NCBI GenBank assembly: GCA_030340625.1
Contig: JAOPHQ010002879.1
Coordinates: 1-64,000 of the forward strand
Source: Merluccius polli
Taxonomy: Eukaryota > Chordata > Actinopteri > Gadiformes > Merlucciidae
DNA length: 64,000 bases
Reading direction: 5' to 3'
The position numbers were made by a program, and so were the translations under genes. The notes below the pieces were generated by a model, which saw only the letters and a list, made by a program, of their open reading frames with translations, had not been told where the DNA came from and did not search any database. Shown here piece by piece: positions 1 to 24,174 of the stretch. Position 1 is the stretch's first letter, and the number at the start of each line of letters is the position of its first letter.

Positions 1-118
1 GGAACTAGAATCATTCACTATGCAGGGTTAGGGTTAGGAACCACAACGTTCACTATACAGGGTTAGGGGTTATGCAGCGGTGTGACCTCTGGTGTAGTGG
101 ACCTCTGGTGGGCTGCAG

Positions 119-476
119 GTACGACTGGAGCGTTGTGTCTCGGGTGGCGGAGGAGCACCTGCTGGACCGGGGTGATTGGAGGATGGATGGGTCGCGACCA
201 CGGTGGATGTCTTCTCCGCTCTGATGTCTCGTAATCTCAGAGGAATCCTCCGGCCGCATCCTCGCCCTGCTGGGTGACCTGGACCTCATCAGGTACTACA
301 GTAACACTACTGTGGGGGCCTGTATGTTTGTGGTTTGTGGGGCCTGTGTTTGTGGGACCCGTGTGTTTGATGGAGGTTTTCCCTCAGCTGCAGGACGGTG
401 AGCAAGACGTGGCAGAAGATCATCCTGGAAGATGGCACCAGCCACGGGACGCATTCTGAGAGCCAGAGAGCACATG

Positions 477-515
<39 letters not shown>

Positions 516-524
516 ACACACACA

Positions 525-594
<70 letters not shown>

Positions 595-3031
595 CACACA
601 CACACACCATGCACAAAACTGCTGTATATCTAACTCTAGTGTGTGGCAGGGCTGTATAACTATCTCTGTAACTTATGTGCAACCTGCGCATGGCTGTGTA
701 ACTACTGTGTAACTGAAGCTTGCTATGAGTGCATTGGTCTCTGACTGGAGTGTTTGTGTCTCTGTAGGACAACAGCAAACCTGTGCGTCAGGTGGTTCCT
801 GTCCCTGGTCTGACCAGGGACTTTTGTCTGACTCGGGAGGTTCTGTCCGGCATGCAGACCCTTGCCGCCTCCTCCTCCTCCTCCTCCTCCTCCTCCCCAG
901 GGTTTAGGAGCCCTCAGGAACCATCCCCTTCCTTGAACCAAACGCGCTTTAACACCTTCCTCCAGGTAAGCTCATCATGTACTGTAGGGCTGGGCCATAT
1001 GGAAAATGTATTATCACGATAATAACAGAATTTTACACAATATCGATAAAATCACGATATGCTTATGAATTTAAAATACCATTCGAAACAATCTGAGGGT
1101 CATTACATTGAAGTATCCATACAATTCAATTCAAAATAAATGATTCCCCAGTCCTATGCTGTACACACTTCTGTTAATCATGTCGGTTGTGGCAGAGGTG
1201 TCCCGTTACTGAAAAATGATGCACACCATTGGAATATTCTTATAGAATCAAGTGTAATTAGCAATATTATATATTATATATTATATGTATAATTAATATT
1301 GTATACACCCAATGTTGGATGCAGTTAATGTGGGCTTGGGCTCCTTCACCACAACAACCACAGGGCTTGTAGTGAACGTGACGTCTAGTCAGAGTGGGAT
1401 GGGCATTTGAAGGCATATCAATATTCGAATATTCAATTTTTTTCGAGTATTTCAATAACTGAACTACAAAAAAAAGTGTAGCGCACTCATAATGTAGCCT
1501 GAATGGCTTCCGTGACCTGGCCTTCACTAAACGCACGTATTCGTTTTCCATCTATTAGTCAAATAAATAAGGAAATCAAATCCAATTTGTTCAATTTATT
1601 GAGCATTTTAGAAGGAAATAAACACTCGAAATCAGTTATGCTGAATCGAAACGAGTTGAAATGAAACCACTCTTTTTGACAAGAATATGAATGAACAGTA
1701 GTATTGTATAATTAAGGCACAAACTGAAATTAGATTGAGGTACATTTAAGGCACAAACTGAATAGATTCAAGTAACTGAAGCACAACAGCAAAAAGTATT
1801 AAGTAAGTACTGGTGGGCTTGGTTATCAACAGAACTCCACTTGCAGCGCATGGGCCCGCCTCGCATTACGCATGATGCGCATATAGAACAACGTCCACAA
1901 AAATATATTATGTGTAAGACGGAAATACAGTATGTCAAAAACATTTCCAGTTAACATAACACATAAGCCCACCTACTGCATCACTCATTCTTGTTCAAAA
2001 AAAAAAAAGAGCATATCTACGTGCTCGGGGGATAGGCGGTGCGGAGGTGATTTACAATCAAGCCCACCGTGGAAAAGACTCCACTGGAGCGGAGGTTGCC
2101 GTAGCAACAAGTACTCACACATTCCTTTCACCAATCTGGTCAAAATATTTCCACATTTCACTTCTTTTGGTCGCCATTTCTTTTAGTGTGTGCGCTGCCT
2201 GCAAGTTTAAACTACGTGATGCGCAAAGCCACAAAATTATATCCAATGTATTTCTATTGTGTTTTTTCTTTCTTTCTACTTTACATATTTTAAATGGCAT
2301 TAGTATACACGTTTAATGAACAATATGTAATTAATATTGCTAATGAATAATATTGAATTAACTTTAGGCAAAAAAAATTTAAAAATCCGCTACAGCTAAA
2401 GTCGAATACCCACGTAATTTCGAATAATCGAATATTCGAACATTTGAATAACCGTGCCCATCCCTAATTCACACCAACATAAACTACGCCGATGCACTGG
2501 CTGAGTGTGTTCAACTGAAATGAATGGGCGGCAGTTTTCATTTACCGTATCCAGTTCTTCTAATAATCCATGGTGTCGTAGGGTTCCACATCCTCCCATA
2601 GGGTTAGGGTTCCACATCCTCCCATAGGGTTAGGGTTCCACATCCTCCCATAGGGTTAGGGTTCCACATCCTCCCATAGGGTTAGGGTTCCACATCCTCC
2701 CATAGGGTTAGGGTTCCACATCCTCCCATAGGGTTAGGGTTCCACATCCTCTTCTCGGAAGTGGAACTCATGTGCATTTGTTTTGTCCCTCCAGGCCGCC
2801 AGCCGTCTGAAGCAGCATGAGGGGCTGCGGTGCTGCAGGCGCTGCCGCTCCCCCGCCCGCTACAACGCCCCGGCCCAGCAGGCCGTCTGCACGCGGTCCA
2901 GCTGTCAGTTTGACTTCTGCACACTCTGCCAGGAGGCTTTTCATGGTGCGCTGCCTTGTCGCACGTTTCAGCCCCCCCGGACCAGCACCCCTGGGGTACC
3001 ACGCAGCAAGATCACCCTCCGCAGACTGTGA
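119..3031 (+). CDS. fbxo5: F-box/ZBR protein Emi1 (fbxo5), 3' exons; 5' end outside window
   Basis: Emi1-type inhibitor of the anaphase-promoting complex. Exons read as about 119-292, 394-476, 768-965 and 2795-3031, all with GT-AG borders. The first two hold an F-box region (LALLGDLDLIR, then TVSKTWQKIILED). The third contains LTREVLSGMQTLAA and a serine run. The last holds the zinc-binding region, with paired cysteines in RCCRRCRSPARY, CTRSSCQFDFCTLC and a following H/C pair, and ends in the RL tail (KITLRRL, stop 3029-3031) that family members use to dock on the APC/C. In the first two exons the frame must shift by +1 four times (near 171, 202, 254, 434), each time at a doubled G or C. The last two exons are clean. 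fbxo43 (Emi2) is the alternative; fbxo5 is preferred because vip lies nearby, as in other vertebrates. The exon start at 119 is the least certain border. Confidence 0.82.
477..600. repeat. (CA)n microsatellite in fbxo5 intron
   Basis: About 120 bp of CA repeat starting directly at the splice donor at 477. Long open frames read through it are repeat artefacts (poly His-Thr or Val-Cys). Confidence 0.95.
984..2466. mobile_element. Nested hAT-like non-autonomous DNA elements in fbxo5 intron
   Basis: The intron 966-2794 contains terminal motifs typical of fish hAT-type elements. One is a GGGCTGGGCCATATGG start near 986. Another is an inner pair, GGGATGGGCATTTGAA near 1396 facing TTGAATAACCGTGCCCATCC near 2445-2464 in inverted orientation. 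The interior is AT-rich and no transposase frame is seen. Boundaries are approximate and clean target duplications were not found. Confidence 0.5.
2579..2757. repeat. 26-bp minisatellite with TTAGGG motifs, last fbxo5 intron
   Basis: About seven copies of a unit made of TAGGGTTAGGG followed by TTCCACATCCTCCCA. The same unit recurs at 18.67-19.27 kb and 29.34-31.99 kb, where it is fused to fbxo5 3'UTR copies. This is therefore the presumed ancestral position. Confidence 0.93.
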
Positions 3032-3262
3032 CCTTCGCAGGTCATTACCCTGGTTACGCCCAGCTTTGGTTACCCATGGTTGGGCTTACCAGGGTTACCT
3101 GCTTGTTGTGGTTACCATGGTTACGCCCAGGAAGATGTAAAAACATGTAAATGTTAATTGTTTTTAATTTTTTTAAAGAACGTCATGATTTTAACAAAAT
3201 ATATATCTGTACAGACATTGTAGATTGTTTTTACACTGTTTAATAAACGTCTCTATAAGAGA
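3032..3262 (+). other. fbxo5: fbxo5 3'UTR with polyadenylation signal
   Basis: Sequence after the stop codon with a short motif (GGTTACGCCCAGC and variants) repeated in the first 100 bp and an AATAAA at 3242-3247. Near-identical copies of this UTR start at 19277 and 31994, marking the left ends of the second and third class I units. Confidence 0.75.
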
Positions 3263-3849
3263 TTTTATATTTTACGAAGTATTTTATAAATATGTGTTCT
3301 GTGTAATATATGAAAATACTTTGCAAGAAAGCAGACCTGTTGACACACACACACTCATAGCAGCTATAACTTAATGACTTTGGAGGAAGCTCTTTGGAGG
3401 AAGCTCATCTTAATGACTTTAGTGAGGAAGCACACACACACACACACGTACACACGTTTATAGCAGCTATAATTTGATGATTTTGGACCAGGAAATGCAA
3501 ATCATTTGAAAGGTTTTGAATTGTCAGCAGTTACAGGAGCTGGACTCTTCTGTCCCTCTGTCTGTCCATCATCCACCCATCATGAATTCATCATCCATTC
3601 ATCAGGTCAGACTCTAGCTCTCAGAGTAATACAGAAAGCTCTGGGGTTTGGCTATCAGACATGTGATCTCAGGACGCTAGTGAGGAAACTCATAACATAA
3701 ACACACACACACACACACTGTAATGTCTGTTTAGGCTCAATATCGCATGAACTCAACGCAAATGAATCAAAAGTGACGCTAAAGATGACTTCTATAACTG
3801 CGTGTTCGTGTACTTCGGTTATTTTCATTCGACTGTCGTGGTTCCGCTT

Positions 3850-3915
3850 CACCTGGAAGCTGATGACGCTGCAGCCTTCCTGAGTTTCTATTGGCTGAGG
3901 CCGTCCCTATATGTG
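3850..3915 (+). promoter_or_regulatory. Class I gene 1 promoter: X2/Y-like (SXY) module
   Basis: TGATGACGC (X2/CRE-like) at 3861-3869 lies about 20 bp upstream of an inverted CCAAT box, ATTGGCTG, at 3890-3897, with a weak TATA-like CTATATG shortly after. The spacing matches the X2-Y spacing of MHC SXY modules bound by RFX/CREB/NF-Y. It lies about 110 bp before the ATG. Equivalent sites occur in gene 2 (20137-20144, 20166-20173) and gene 3 (32616-32623, 32645-32652). Confidence 0.6.
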
Positions 3916-4004
3916 CTGTGTGGTGGTGTTGTTGTGCTCAGACAGCAGCAGCCCGCTGCTCCACCACGTCTCCTCATCAGGTGTGTTGCTGTGGAGACGG
4001 CAGG

Positions 4005-15631
<11,627 letters not shown>

Positions 15632-16688
15632 ACCAGGAAGGAGGGGATTGATCATCATTTATAATCCTTACAGCAGGCTTGGGACTTCAGATAACTTCAG
15701 ATGCTACGTTTGATAAATTACAAAAACATTCATAATTACTTTTATTTTGAAAGCAACCATCAATCCGTAAGAAAAGTGTAAATATATATCAAATCATTGT
15801 ATACTCACTAAAATTGTGGCTTTGAATATTTGAATAAGGAATTGCTTGACTTATGAATGATTTCATGAATTATTATTAATGTTCAAGATTTTGTATATAA
15901 TGTTGATTAATATGATTATTGTAATACAGAAATCAAGACAGCGGCTGTTGATGTGCTGCGACGATTCCTCAACGAGATCTTTCTTACAATATATCACTTA
16001 CCTGGAAACAATAATCACTTCAGTCTTTTATATCAATATTTTAGAGTTCATTATTTGGGTTTAGGTTTTGTGTGATTTATAATGAACATATTAGAAGCAG
16101 TTTCTTCTTATTTGTGCACTGTTGTAGTGTATTTTCTGATATACATTTACAGGTTATTCTACTTCTTTCTTTTATTCATTGTATTTCACTCATTCTTCAT
16201 ATGTAGAATACTGCTGTGTCATGAGAGAACATCCTGTGTCTCTCTGTGAACTAATTAGGGGGAGTCCTGAGGGCCTCCTGAGGGGCAGCAGGATGCCTGA
16301 TGACCCCAAACTAATGAAAAGATGTCCTGATCACCTGAGAAAGTGTCTCCATATGTGGCTTAAGACAGGGAGCTGTTTGTGTTGTGTTGTAGATCTGAGG
16401 GTGTATTGTTTCGGCTTGCTGGACTGTCACGTATGGTCTGGCTCAGGCCTATAAGAAGTGTGTGCATTAGAGAGGATAAGGAGTTTCGGACCCCATTGGG
16501 GGATTCGGACTCAGATTCGGAGAAGATTCGGCCACCATTCAGATGCATAGAATGTCATCCCGCTTGTGTTCTCTGTTAAATAAAAAGTTATTTACTCAGA
16601 CACTTTTGGGAGCGGACCTCCATCATTTCATCATCCACAGACCAGTATTCTGGCAGCCGAGAAGAATATACTACAATATCAAATAAAG
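15632..16688 (+). other. Class I gene 1 3'UTR and polyadenylation signals
   Basis: Unique sequence shared with gene 2, with candidate AATAAA at 16579-16584 and 16682-16687. Gene 3 lacks most of the stretch between about 16070 and 16680 and keeps only the distal signal (38070-38075). No other gene is seen. Confidence 0.6.
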
Positions 16689-17098
16689 TTTCCAAAATTC
16701 CAATTCCAGTCTGTTATTTATATTATTAATATTACTAATATTTGATAAATGACGTGTCAAACTGAGTCCTTCATGTAGTCTGTACCATAAATACATGTTT
16801 TAGAAACACTAACATAGCATTCTTGCCAACAACACAAGCTAGGCTATGAGTGCAAAAACTGAATTATTATTACAAATGAGTATAAATGTACAAGAGCAAT
16901 GCTATTTAATTCATTTATAACTAAATATATGTACATGAAAACTACATGAAACTTAAAGGTATAGTCAGAGATCATAATCCAATGTTGGGGGGGGGGGGGG
17001 GGGGCTCACCCAGCCATCCTCCCGCATGTGGTACCCTTCACACACACACACATACATTCACACACCCATGTACACACACACACACACACACACACATA

Positions 17099-17144
<46 letters not shown>

Positions 17145-17425
17145 GAGGAAAAATAAGGAAGTACCATAACTTGCCATCGCGCACAACAGTTTGTATTTAA
17201 TTGAACGTCTCATTTAATGTACCAACAAAGAAATACAAATGGAGGTAATTGAATCCGAACTTATGGACGAAGTGTCGTTATATGATGAAAAATGAGCACA
17301 GAGAAAAGTACGGGTTAGTTCTTGCCCGCGGTGTTTGTTGATCAATAAAACAGCAGTGTGACAGTGTTGCAGTGATGGCACAGTATGATAAATGTCTGAC
17401 ATGTAAAGACATGTCAAGTTGCCAG

Positions 17426-17485
<60 letters not shown>

Positions 17486-17489
17486 TATC
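16689..17489. other. Class I unit 1 downstream flank with (CA)n and (TA)n
   Basis: Unique AT-rich sequence, a G run (16985-17003), CA repeats (17041-17143), further unique sequence (17144-17426) and a TA tract (17427-17484). The same flank, without the TA tract, lies at 38076-38860 in unit 3. Unit 2 has only its first part. No coding potential recognised. Confidence 0.7.
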
Positions 17490-17891
17490 TGTAATGAAGG
17501 TCCTAATTTCCTTTTTTTATTATGACATTTCTGTCCTCACCTCTATCCTTTCCTTTACCTCACTTCCTTCTTCCTTTTCTCCTTCTCACCAATTGGCTCA
17601 TGTTTTTTCACCTTCTACCACTCCCTCATTAACCATGATTGATTTCACCTGCTCACCCCTTATTTAAAGACTGCACTCCCTTTCACTCCTTTGCATGGGG
17701 CGGCAGTGCTGATTTAACCAACCCATGTGTGTTTGTTTTCCCTCTAATAACTTTAAGTACAAAGATTATTGATATCCTTATTTGATTAATAAATCCCTTT
17801 GAAACATACAACCACTGAGTCGCCTGACTGCAAGCATTCTCAACGATGCCCCCATGACGATTTGAACTAATCCTGAACCTCCTATTTAACA
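17490..17891 (+). mobile_element. 402-bp solo LTR with 5-bp target duplication
   Basis: Starts TGTAATGAAGG, ends CCTATTTAACA and is flanked by ATATC at 17485-17489 and 17892-17896. TG...CA ends, a TATTTAAAG promoter-like box near 17661 and an AATAAA near 17789 support an LTR on the + strand. It sits just upstream of the orphan VIP exon. No internal coding sequence remains. Confidence 0.72.
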
Positions 17892-17942
17892 ATATCTGTC
17901 AGATGCAGCTATGATAGATGGTGTGTGTCTCTGTCTCTCCAG

Positions 17943-18071
17943 TGATGATGGTTCAGTGGGCGAGGCGGTGAAGCGACACACCGACGCCATCTTTACAGAC
18001 AACTACAGCCGCTTCCGCAAACAGATGGCGGTGAAGAAGTACCTCACCTCAGTCCTCACAGGAAAGAGAAG
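17943..18071 (+). pseudogene. vip: Orphan VIP exon, copy 1
   Basis: A 129-bp exon with intact acceptor (CTCTCCAG) and donor (GTACTG), encoding a basic cleavage site (VKR), the peptide starting HTDAIFTDNYSRFRKQMAV, and GKR for amidation. It is identical over the exon to the VIP exon of the vip gene at 41797-41925. No signal, PHI or C-terminal exon accompanies it, so it is a gene fragment. Compared with the vip gene its orientation is flipped relative to the adjoining vip intron sequence (18140-18270). Confidence 0.9.
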
Positions 18072-18097
18072 GTACTGTCTGTCTGTCTGTCTGTCTG

Positions 18098-18151
<54 letters not shown>

Positions 18152-18400
18152 TATATGTGATATAATATACAGTATACCATGATGTTCTATAATATAAGAT
18201 ACTATTTATATGATATGTAATATATGTACTGTAATGTTATATAACATAACATTGTAAAAAGAGGTGTTGGGCTCTAGACAGGACAAGGAGCTTATTTCTC
18301 ACTTCCGCATTCACGTTCATCACTTATGTATTTTTTAAATATTGCGTACATTCAAATATTTTACCGCATGTAGACTAAAGCAAACATTTCAGGTGGTGGG
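18072..18400. other. vip intron sequence carried with orphan exon 1
   Basis: (TCTG)n and (AT)n tracts, then sequence matching vip intron 42090-42220 and continuing at the match to 42752 onward. The 531 bp holding the PHI exon and its 30-bp repeat are missing between these two blocks (junction GGGCTCTAGACAGG near 18270). Confidence 0.8.
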
Positions 18401-18610
18401 CTAGGGCTGAAACATAGGGTAAGGGTTAGTTAAAACATAGGGTTAGGGTTAGTTAAAACATAGGGTAAGGGTTAGTTCAAACATAGGGTTAGGGTTAGTT
18501 CGAACATAGGGTTAGGGTTAGTTCGAACATAGGGTTAGGGTTAGTTAAAACATAGGGTTAGGGTTAGTTAAAAAGGAAAGTTAAAAAGGAAAGTTAAAAC
18601 AGAGTTAGTT
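18400..18610. repeat. 24-bp GTTAGTTAAAACATAGGGTTAG repeat (unit 1)
   Basis: About seven degenerate copies of GTTAGTTAAAACATAGGG. The same array lies in the vip intron at 42899-42990 and in unit 2 at 27590-27725. Confidence 0.9.
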
Positions 18611-18667
18611 AAAACACAAGGGCAGCGCCAGGGTTAGGGTTAGGGTTAAAACAGACCTCATGGAGGG

Positions 18668-19276
18668 GTAGGGTTAGGGTTCCACATCCTCCCATAGGGT
18701 TAGGGTTCCACATCGTCTTCTAGGGTTAGGGTTCCACATCCTCCCATAGGGTTAGGGTTCCACATCCTCCCATAGGGTTAGGGTTCCACATCCTCTTCTA
18801 GTGTTAGGGTTCCACATCCTCCATAGGGTTAGAGTTCCACATCCTCCATAGGGTTAGGGTTCCACATCCTCTTCTAGGGTTAGGGTTCCACATCCTCCAT
18901 AGGGTTAGGGTTCCACATCCTCCCATAGGGTTAGGGTTCCACATCCTCCCATAGGGTTAGGGTTCCACATCCTCCCATAGGGTTAGGGTTCCAAATCCTC
19001 CCATAGGGTTAGGGTTCCACATCCTCCCATCGGGTTAGGGTTCCACATCCTCTTCTAGGGTTAGGGTTCCACATTCTCCATAGGGTTAGGGTTCCACATC
19101 CTCCCATAGGGTTAGGGTTCCACATCCTCCCATAGGGTTAGGGTTCCACATCCTCCCATAGGGTTAGGGTTCCACATCCCCTTCTAGGGTTAGGGTTCCA
19201 CATCCTCTTCTAGAGTTAGGGTTCCACATCCTCCCATAGGGTTACGGTTCCACTTCCTCCATAGCGTTAGGGTTCC
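18668..19276. repeat. 26-bp TTAGGG-bearing minisatellite, unit 1/2 junction
   Basis: About 24 copies of TAGGGTTAGGG plus TTCCACATCCTCCCA, with CTTCTAGGG and single-base-shorter variants. The array runs from vip-derived intron sequence straight into an fbxo5 3'UTR copy. Confidence 0.95.
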
Positions 19277-19685
19277 AGACTGTGACATTTGCAGGTCATT
19301 ACCATGGTTACGCCCAGCTTGGGGTTACCCTGGTTATGCCCAGCTTGGGGTTACCAGGGTTACCCATGGTTGGGCTTACCAGGGTTACCCGCTGGTTGTG
19401 GTTACCACTGGTTACGCCCAGGAAGATGTAAAAACATGTAAATGTTAATTGTTTTTAATTTTTTTAAAGAACGTCATGATTTTAACAAAATATATATCTG
19501 TACAGACATTGTAGATTGTTTTTACACTGTTTAATAAACGTCTCTATAAGAGATTTTATATTTTACGAAGTATTTTATAAATATGTGTTCTGTGTAATAT
19601 ATGAAAATACTTTGCAAGAAAGCAGACCTGTTGACACACACACACTCATAGCAGCTATAACTTAATGACTTTGGAGGAAGCTCAT

Positions 19686-19716
<31 letters not shown>

Positions 19717-19960
19717 ATAGCAGCTATAACTTGATGATTTTGGACCAGGAAATGCAAATCATTTGAAAGGTTTTGAATTGTCAGCAGTTACAGGAGCTGG
19801 ACTCTTCTGTCCCTCTGTCTGTCCATCATCCACCCATCATGAATTCATCATCCACACATAATCCATTCATCAGGTCAGACTCTTGTTGTCAGAGTGAAAC
19901 AGAAAGCTCTGGGGTTTGGCTATCAGACATGTGATCTCAGGACGCTAGTGAGGAAGCTCA
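19277..19960 (+). pseudogene. fbxo5: fbxo5 3' end fragment (second copy)
   Basis: Starts at the last bases of the fbxo5 coding sequence (AGACTGTGAC) and continues through the 3'UTR, AATAAA and downstream flank, matching 3025-3700. No zinc-binding exon precedes it. It marks the left end of class I unit 2. Confidence 0.88.
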
Positions 19961-20129
19961 TAACATAAACACACACACACACACACACACACAGTGTAAT
20001 GTCTGTTTAGGCTCAATATCGCATGAACTCAACGCAAATGAATCAAAAGTGACACTAAAGATGACTCCTAAAACTGCGTGTTTGTGTACTTCGGTTATTT
20101 TCACTTGACCGTCGCGGTTCCGCATCACC

Positions 20130-20190
20130 TGAAAACTGATGACGCTGCAGCCTTCCTGGGTTTCTATTGGCTGAGGCCGTCCCTCTATGT
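20130..20190 (+). promoter_or_regulatory. Class I gene 2 promoter (X2/Y-like module)
   Basis: TGATGACG at 20137-20144 and ATTGGCTG at 20166-20173 keep the gene 1 spacing. They lie about 110 bp before the ATG at 20281. Confidence 0.58.
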
Positions 20191-20280
20191 GCTGTGTGGT
20201 GGTGTTGTTGTGCTCAGACAGCAGCAGCCCGCTGCTCCACCACGTCTCCTCATCAGGTGTGTTGCTGTGGAGACGGCAGG

Positions 20281-21202
20281 ATGAAGGCAGGAGGACTAGT
20301 CGTGCTGCTGGGACTCTGTCACGGTGTCTCTTCAGGTGAGACTGCTTCACAGTCTGTCTTCTGGGTCACAACTGTCTTCGGTTCCTGAAGACACTCTGGT
20401 TTTTACTGGCCATATTTCATCGGAAAATGCGTTTGGTGTGCGAGCTCAAATGTAACCAATGAATCCACAAGAGGATTCATAATTGACTTGTTCCGCTATT
20501 TAAACCATTATATGAGAAATGATTTTGCGTTGTGTTCCGACCGAAACGAAACTGAAACTTATTATGAAAGTTACCGTTATGATCGGTACTGACGGACATT
20601 AACGTCCAGTTCACAGCGGATTCATGTCTAGTTTTTAATTTTTAACCACATTTTTAACCACATTCATATTGTTGGATCCTACTTAACTTTAACTATTTAT
20701 CAATTCATATAATCATAGATATTTATATTTCGATACAATACGACTGTCGACGAGTTAACAAGAAAAGCGTTACACATTAAATGTTCACCTTATCAACAGA
20801 AGACACATTTAATCTCACTATAAATCATTCTGGATTTCAAATCCTTAACAATGTAAATATGTATTGAATTAAAATGCGCAGGTGAATTAAGGAATATACT
20901 GATACGGTAAGAATGAAACATTGAGTTGAAACGATGTCAAATCACTGTTAGTATGCAAGATTAAAATGAAGCTGTTTGTGTTTCAGTTGAAGCGTTTGGA
21001 CGGGCAGCGTTGTACTGTAACCTGTTGACATGTCAATAAAGTTAAAACAAAACCTCCCGAAATACCTGTAGCCAGGGGGCGGGGCTACATGCTGGGAGGG
21101 GACAGGGGGCGGGGCTACATGCTGGGAGGAGACAGGGGGCGGGGCTACATGCGGGGAGGGGCCATGTGCCTGTCTCTCTGACCGTGATGTACAGTATTAA
21201 CC

Positions 21203-21235
<33 letters not shown>

Positions 21236-21523
21236 GCAGTGATTCACTCTCTGAAGTATTTCTTCACGGCGTCGTCTGGAGTCTCAAACTTCCCAGAGTT
21301 TGTGGCTGTTGGGATGGTGGATGAACTTCAGTTTATTTACTATGACAGCAACAGTCAGAAAGCAGAACTCAAACAGTCCTGGATGGACCAGTTCACCAGA
21401 GATTACCCACAATACCTGGAGATGAACACGGGAATCCTTCAGGTTAACCAGCAGGACTTCAAAGACAACATTGAGGTTGGGAAGCGGCGCTTCAACCAGA
21501 CAGGAGGTATGTTTATATATGAT

Positions 21524-21595
<72 letters not shown>

Positions 21596-22394
21596 ACATC
21601 CCATAATACTCCTAGAGCAGCACTCACACACAGAGCAGCAGTGGCAGTGTCCTGGTGGGACACTGCCAGCAGAATATTATGGGATGGATCAGGTGATGCA
21701 GCAGCTTCAGGAGACCTGTAGTGGTTTATTACACAGTAATACTGCAGTACATCATCCTTTATATACAGTCAGGGGCGGACTGGCCATCTGTGAGTTCTGG
21801 AGAAGTCCAGAACGGCCGTGTGGGTCTACGGCCGTCGGCCCTTTTTTTTTTTAGATTTTTAAATTTTTTTTTTTGAAGAACCCCTTCAACAATCGCGCAG
21901 CACCCCCTCCCCCCCCCCCCCCCCCCCCCCGGTCAACAATCGCGCAACTCCAAGGCCGGTCCAGGACAAAATTGACAGGGCCGATTTTTGTTCCGAGTCC
22001 GCCCCTGTATACAGTGTTACCTTTACACTACTTCATCACTACTCATATTATGGGATGCTCAACAGGAGGTCACCTAAAAACAGACAGTTAATCTACAGAC
22101 AGAGTTAACCTCCAGACAGACAGTTCACCTACAGACAGACATTTAATATACAGACAGTTCACCTACAGACAGACAGTTGATCTTCAGACAGTTAATCTAC
22201 GGACAGTTAACCAACAGACAGTTAACCTACAGACAAACAGTTAAGATACAGACAGACAGTTAACCACCAGACAGACAGTTCATCTATAGACAGTTAACCT
22301 ACAGACAGGTAACCTACAGACAGTTAACCTACAGACAGGTAACCTACAGACAGGTATCCTACAGACAGACAATTAACCTACAGACAGACAGTTA

Positions 22395-22433
<39 letters not shown>

Positions 22434-24106
22434 GTGTCCACATGGTTCAGATGATGACTGGTTGTGAGTGGGATGATGAGGATGATACCACTGATGGTTA
22501 TGAACAGCATGGTTATGATGGGGAGGACTTCATAGTGTTGGACCTGAAGAACCTGAGATGGATCGCTCCAACACCACAGGCTGTCTTCACCAAACTGAGA
22601 TGGGATCAGGATAGAGCTGGGTTAGAACATGATAAGTACTACCTCACCAAGGATTGTGTTGACTGGCTGAAGAAGTTCCTGGACTATGGGAAGAGCACTC
22701 TGCAGAGAACAGGTAGTCACACGACCCGGTGGGCCCAGGTACCAGGCTTGCCGCGGTAGTCGGTGTTACCGGGGTAACGCGGTGTTCGGACACACACCGA
22801 TGACATCACTTGTTGAATAGAAACAAAAACCATTTGGTTATTTTCCGCGTTGTTTGTTTGCTTGTTTGTGTCTTTAACGGGGACAACGCCGGGACGGACC
22901 CAGAAAAGCGCATTTTGGCCGAATCCCTTCAGTTAAGAACGGCTCCTTCATTTGATTTGACTTGATTCAACCGCCGCCGCCGGAAAGACGCTCTGGACAG
23001 GCGATGCCGTCTGTTTTATTTCCTTTTAACAGCCGACTTTGTTTCTCACTGTCAAAATAAACATTTCCTTTATTTGGTTCATTCCAAAACATTTGGAAAT
23101 GTTAAATCTTTGTTCTGAAATAAGTGACGATTATGACCACGACCCTCCCGACATATGTACTGTTTACTGTTACTACTGACACTTAAGTACAGTTTAACCC
23201 AGAGAAATACTGTTGATACTTAAGTACAGTTTAACCCACAGAAATACTGTTGATACTTAAGTACAGTTTAACCCAGAGGAATACTGTTGATACTTAAGTA
23301 CAGTTTAACCCAGAGAAATACTTTTGATACTTAAGTACAGTTTAACCCAGAGAAATACTTTTGATACTTAAGTACAGTTTAACCCACATAAATACTTTTG
23401 ATACTTAAGTACAGTTTAACCCAGAGAAATACTTTTGATACTTAAGTACAGTTTAACCCAGAGGAATACTGTTGATACTTAAGTACAGTTTAACCCACAG
23501 AAATACTTTTGATACTTAAGTACAGTTTAACCCAGAGAAATACTTTTGATACCTAAGTACAGTTTAACCCACAGAAATACTGTTGATACTTAAGTACAGT
23601 TTAACCCAGAGGAATACTGTTGATACTTAAGTACAGTTTAACCCACAGAAATACTTTTGATACTTAAGTACAGTTTAACCCAGAGAAATACTTTTGATAC
23701 CTAAGTACAGTTTAACCCAGAGAAATACTTTTGATACTTAAGTACAGTTTAACTCAGAGAAATACTGTTGATACTTAAGTACAGTTTAACCCAGAGGAAT
23801 ACTGTTGATACTTAAGTACAGTTTAACCCAGAGAAATACTGTTGATACTTAAGTACAGTTTAACCCAGAGGAATACTGTTGATACTTAAGTACAGTTTAA
23901 CCCAGAGGAATACTGTTGATACTTAAGTACAGTTTAACCCAGAGAAATACTGTTGATACTTAAGTACAGTTTAACCCAGAGGAATACTGTTGATACTTAA
24001 GTACAGTTTAACCCAGAGAAATACTTTTGATACCTAAGTACAGTTTAACCCAGAGAAATACTTTTGATATTTGCTCTCTCTCTCTCCCCCCCCCCCCCCC
24101 TCTCTC

Positions 24107-24138
<32 letters not shown>

Positions 24139-24142
24139 CCTG

Positions 24143-24174
<32 letters not shown>

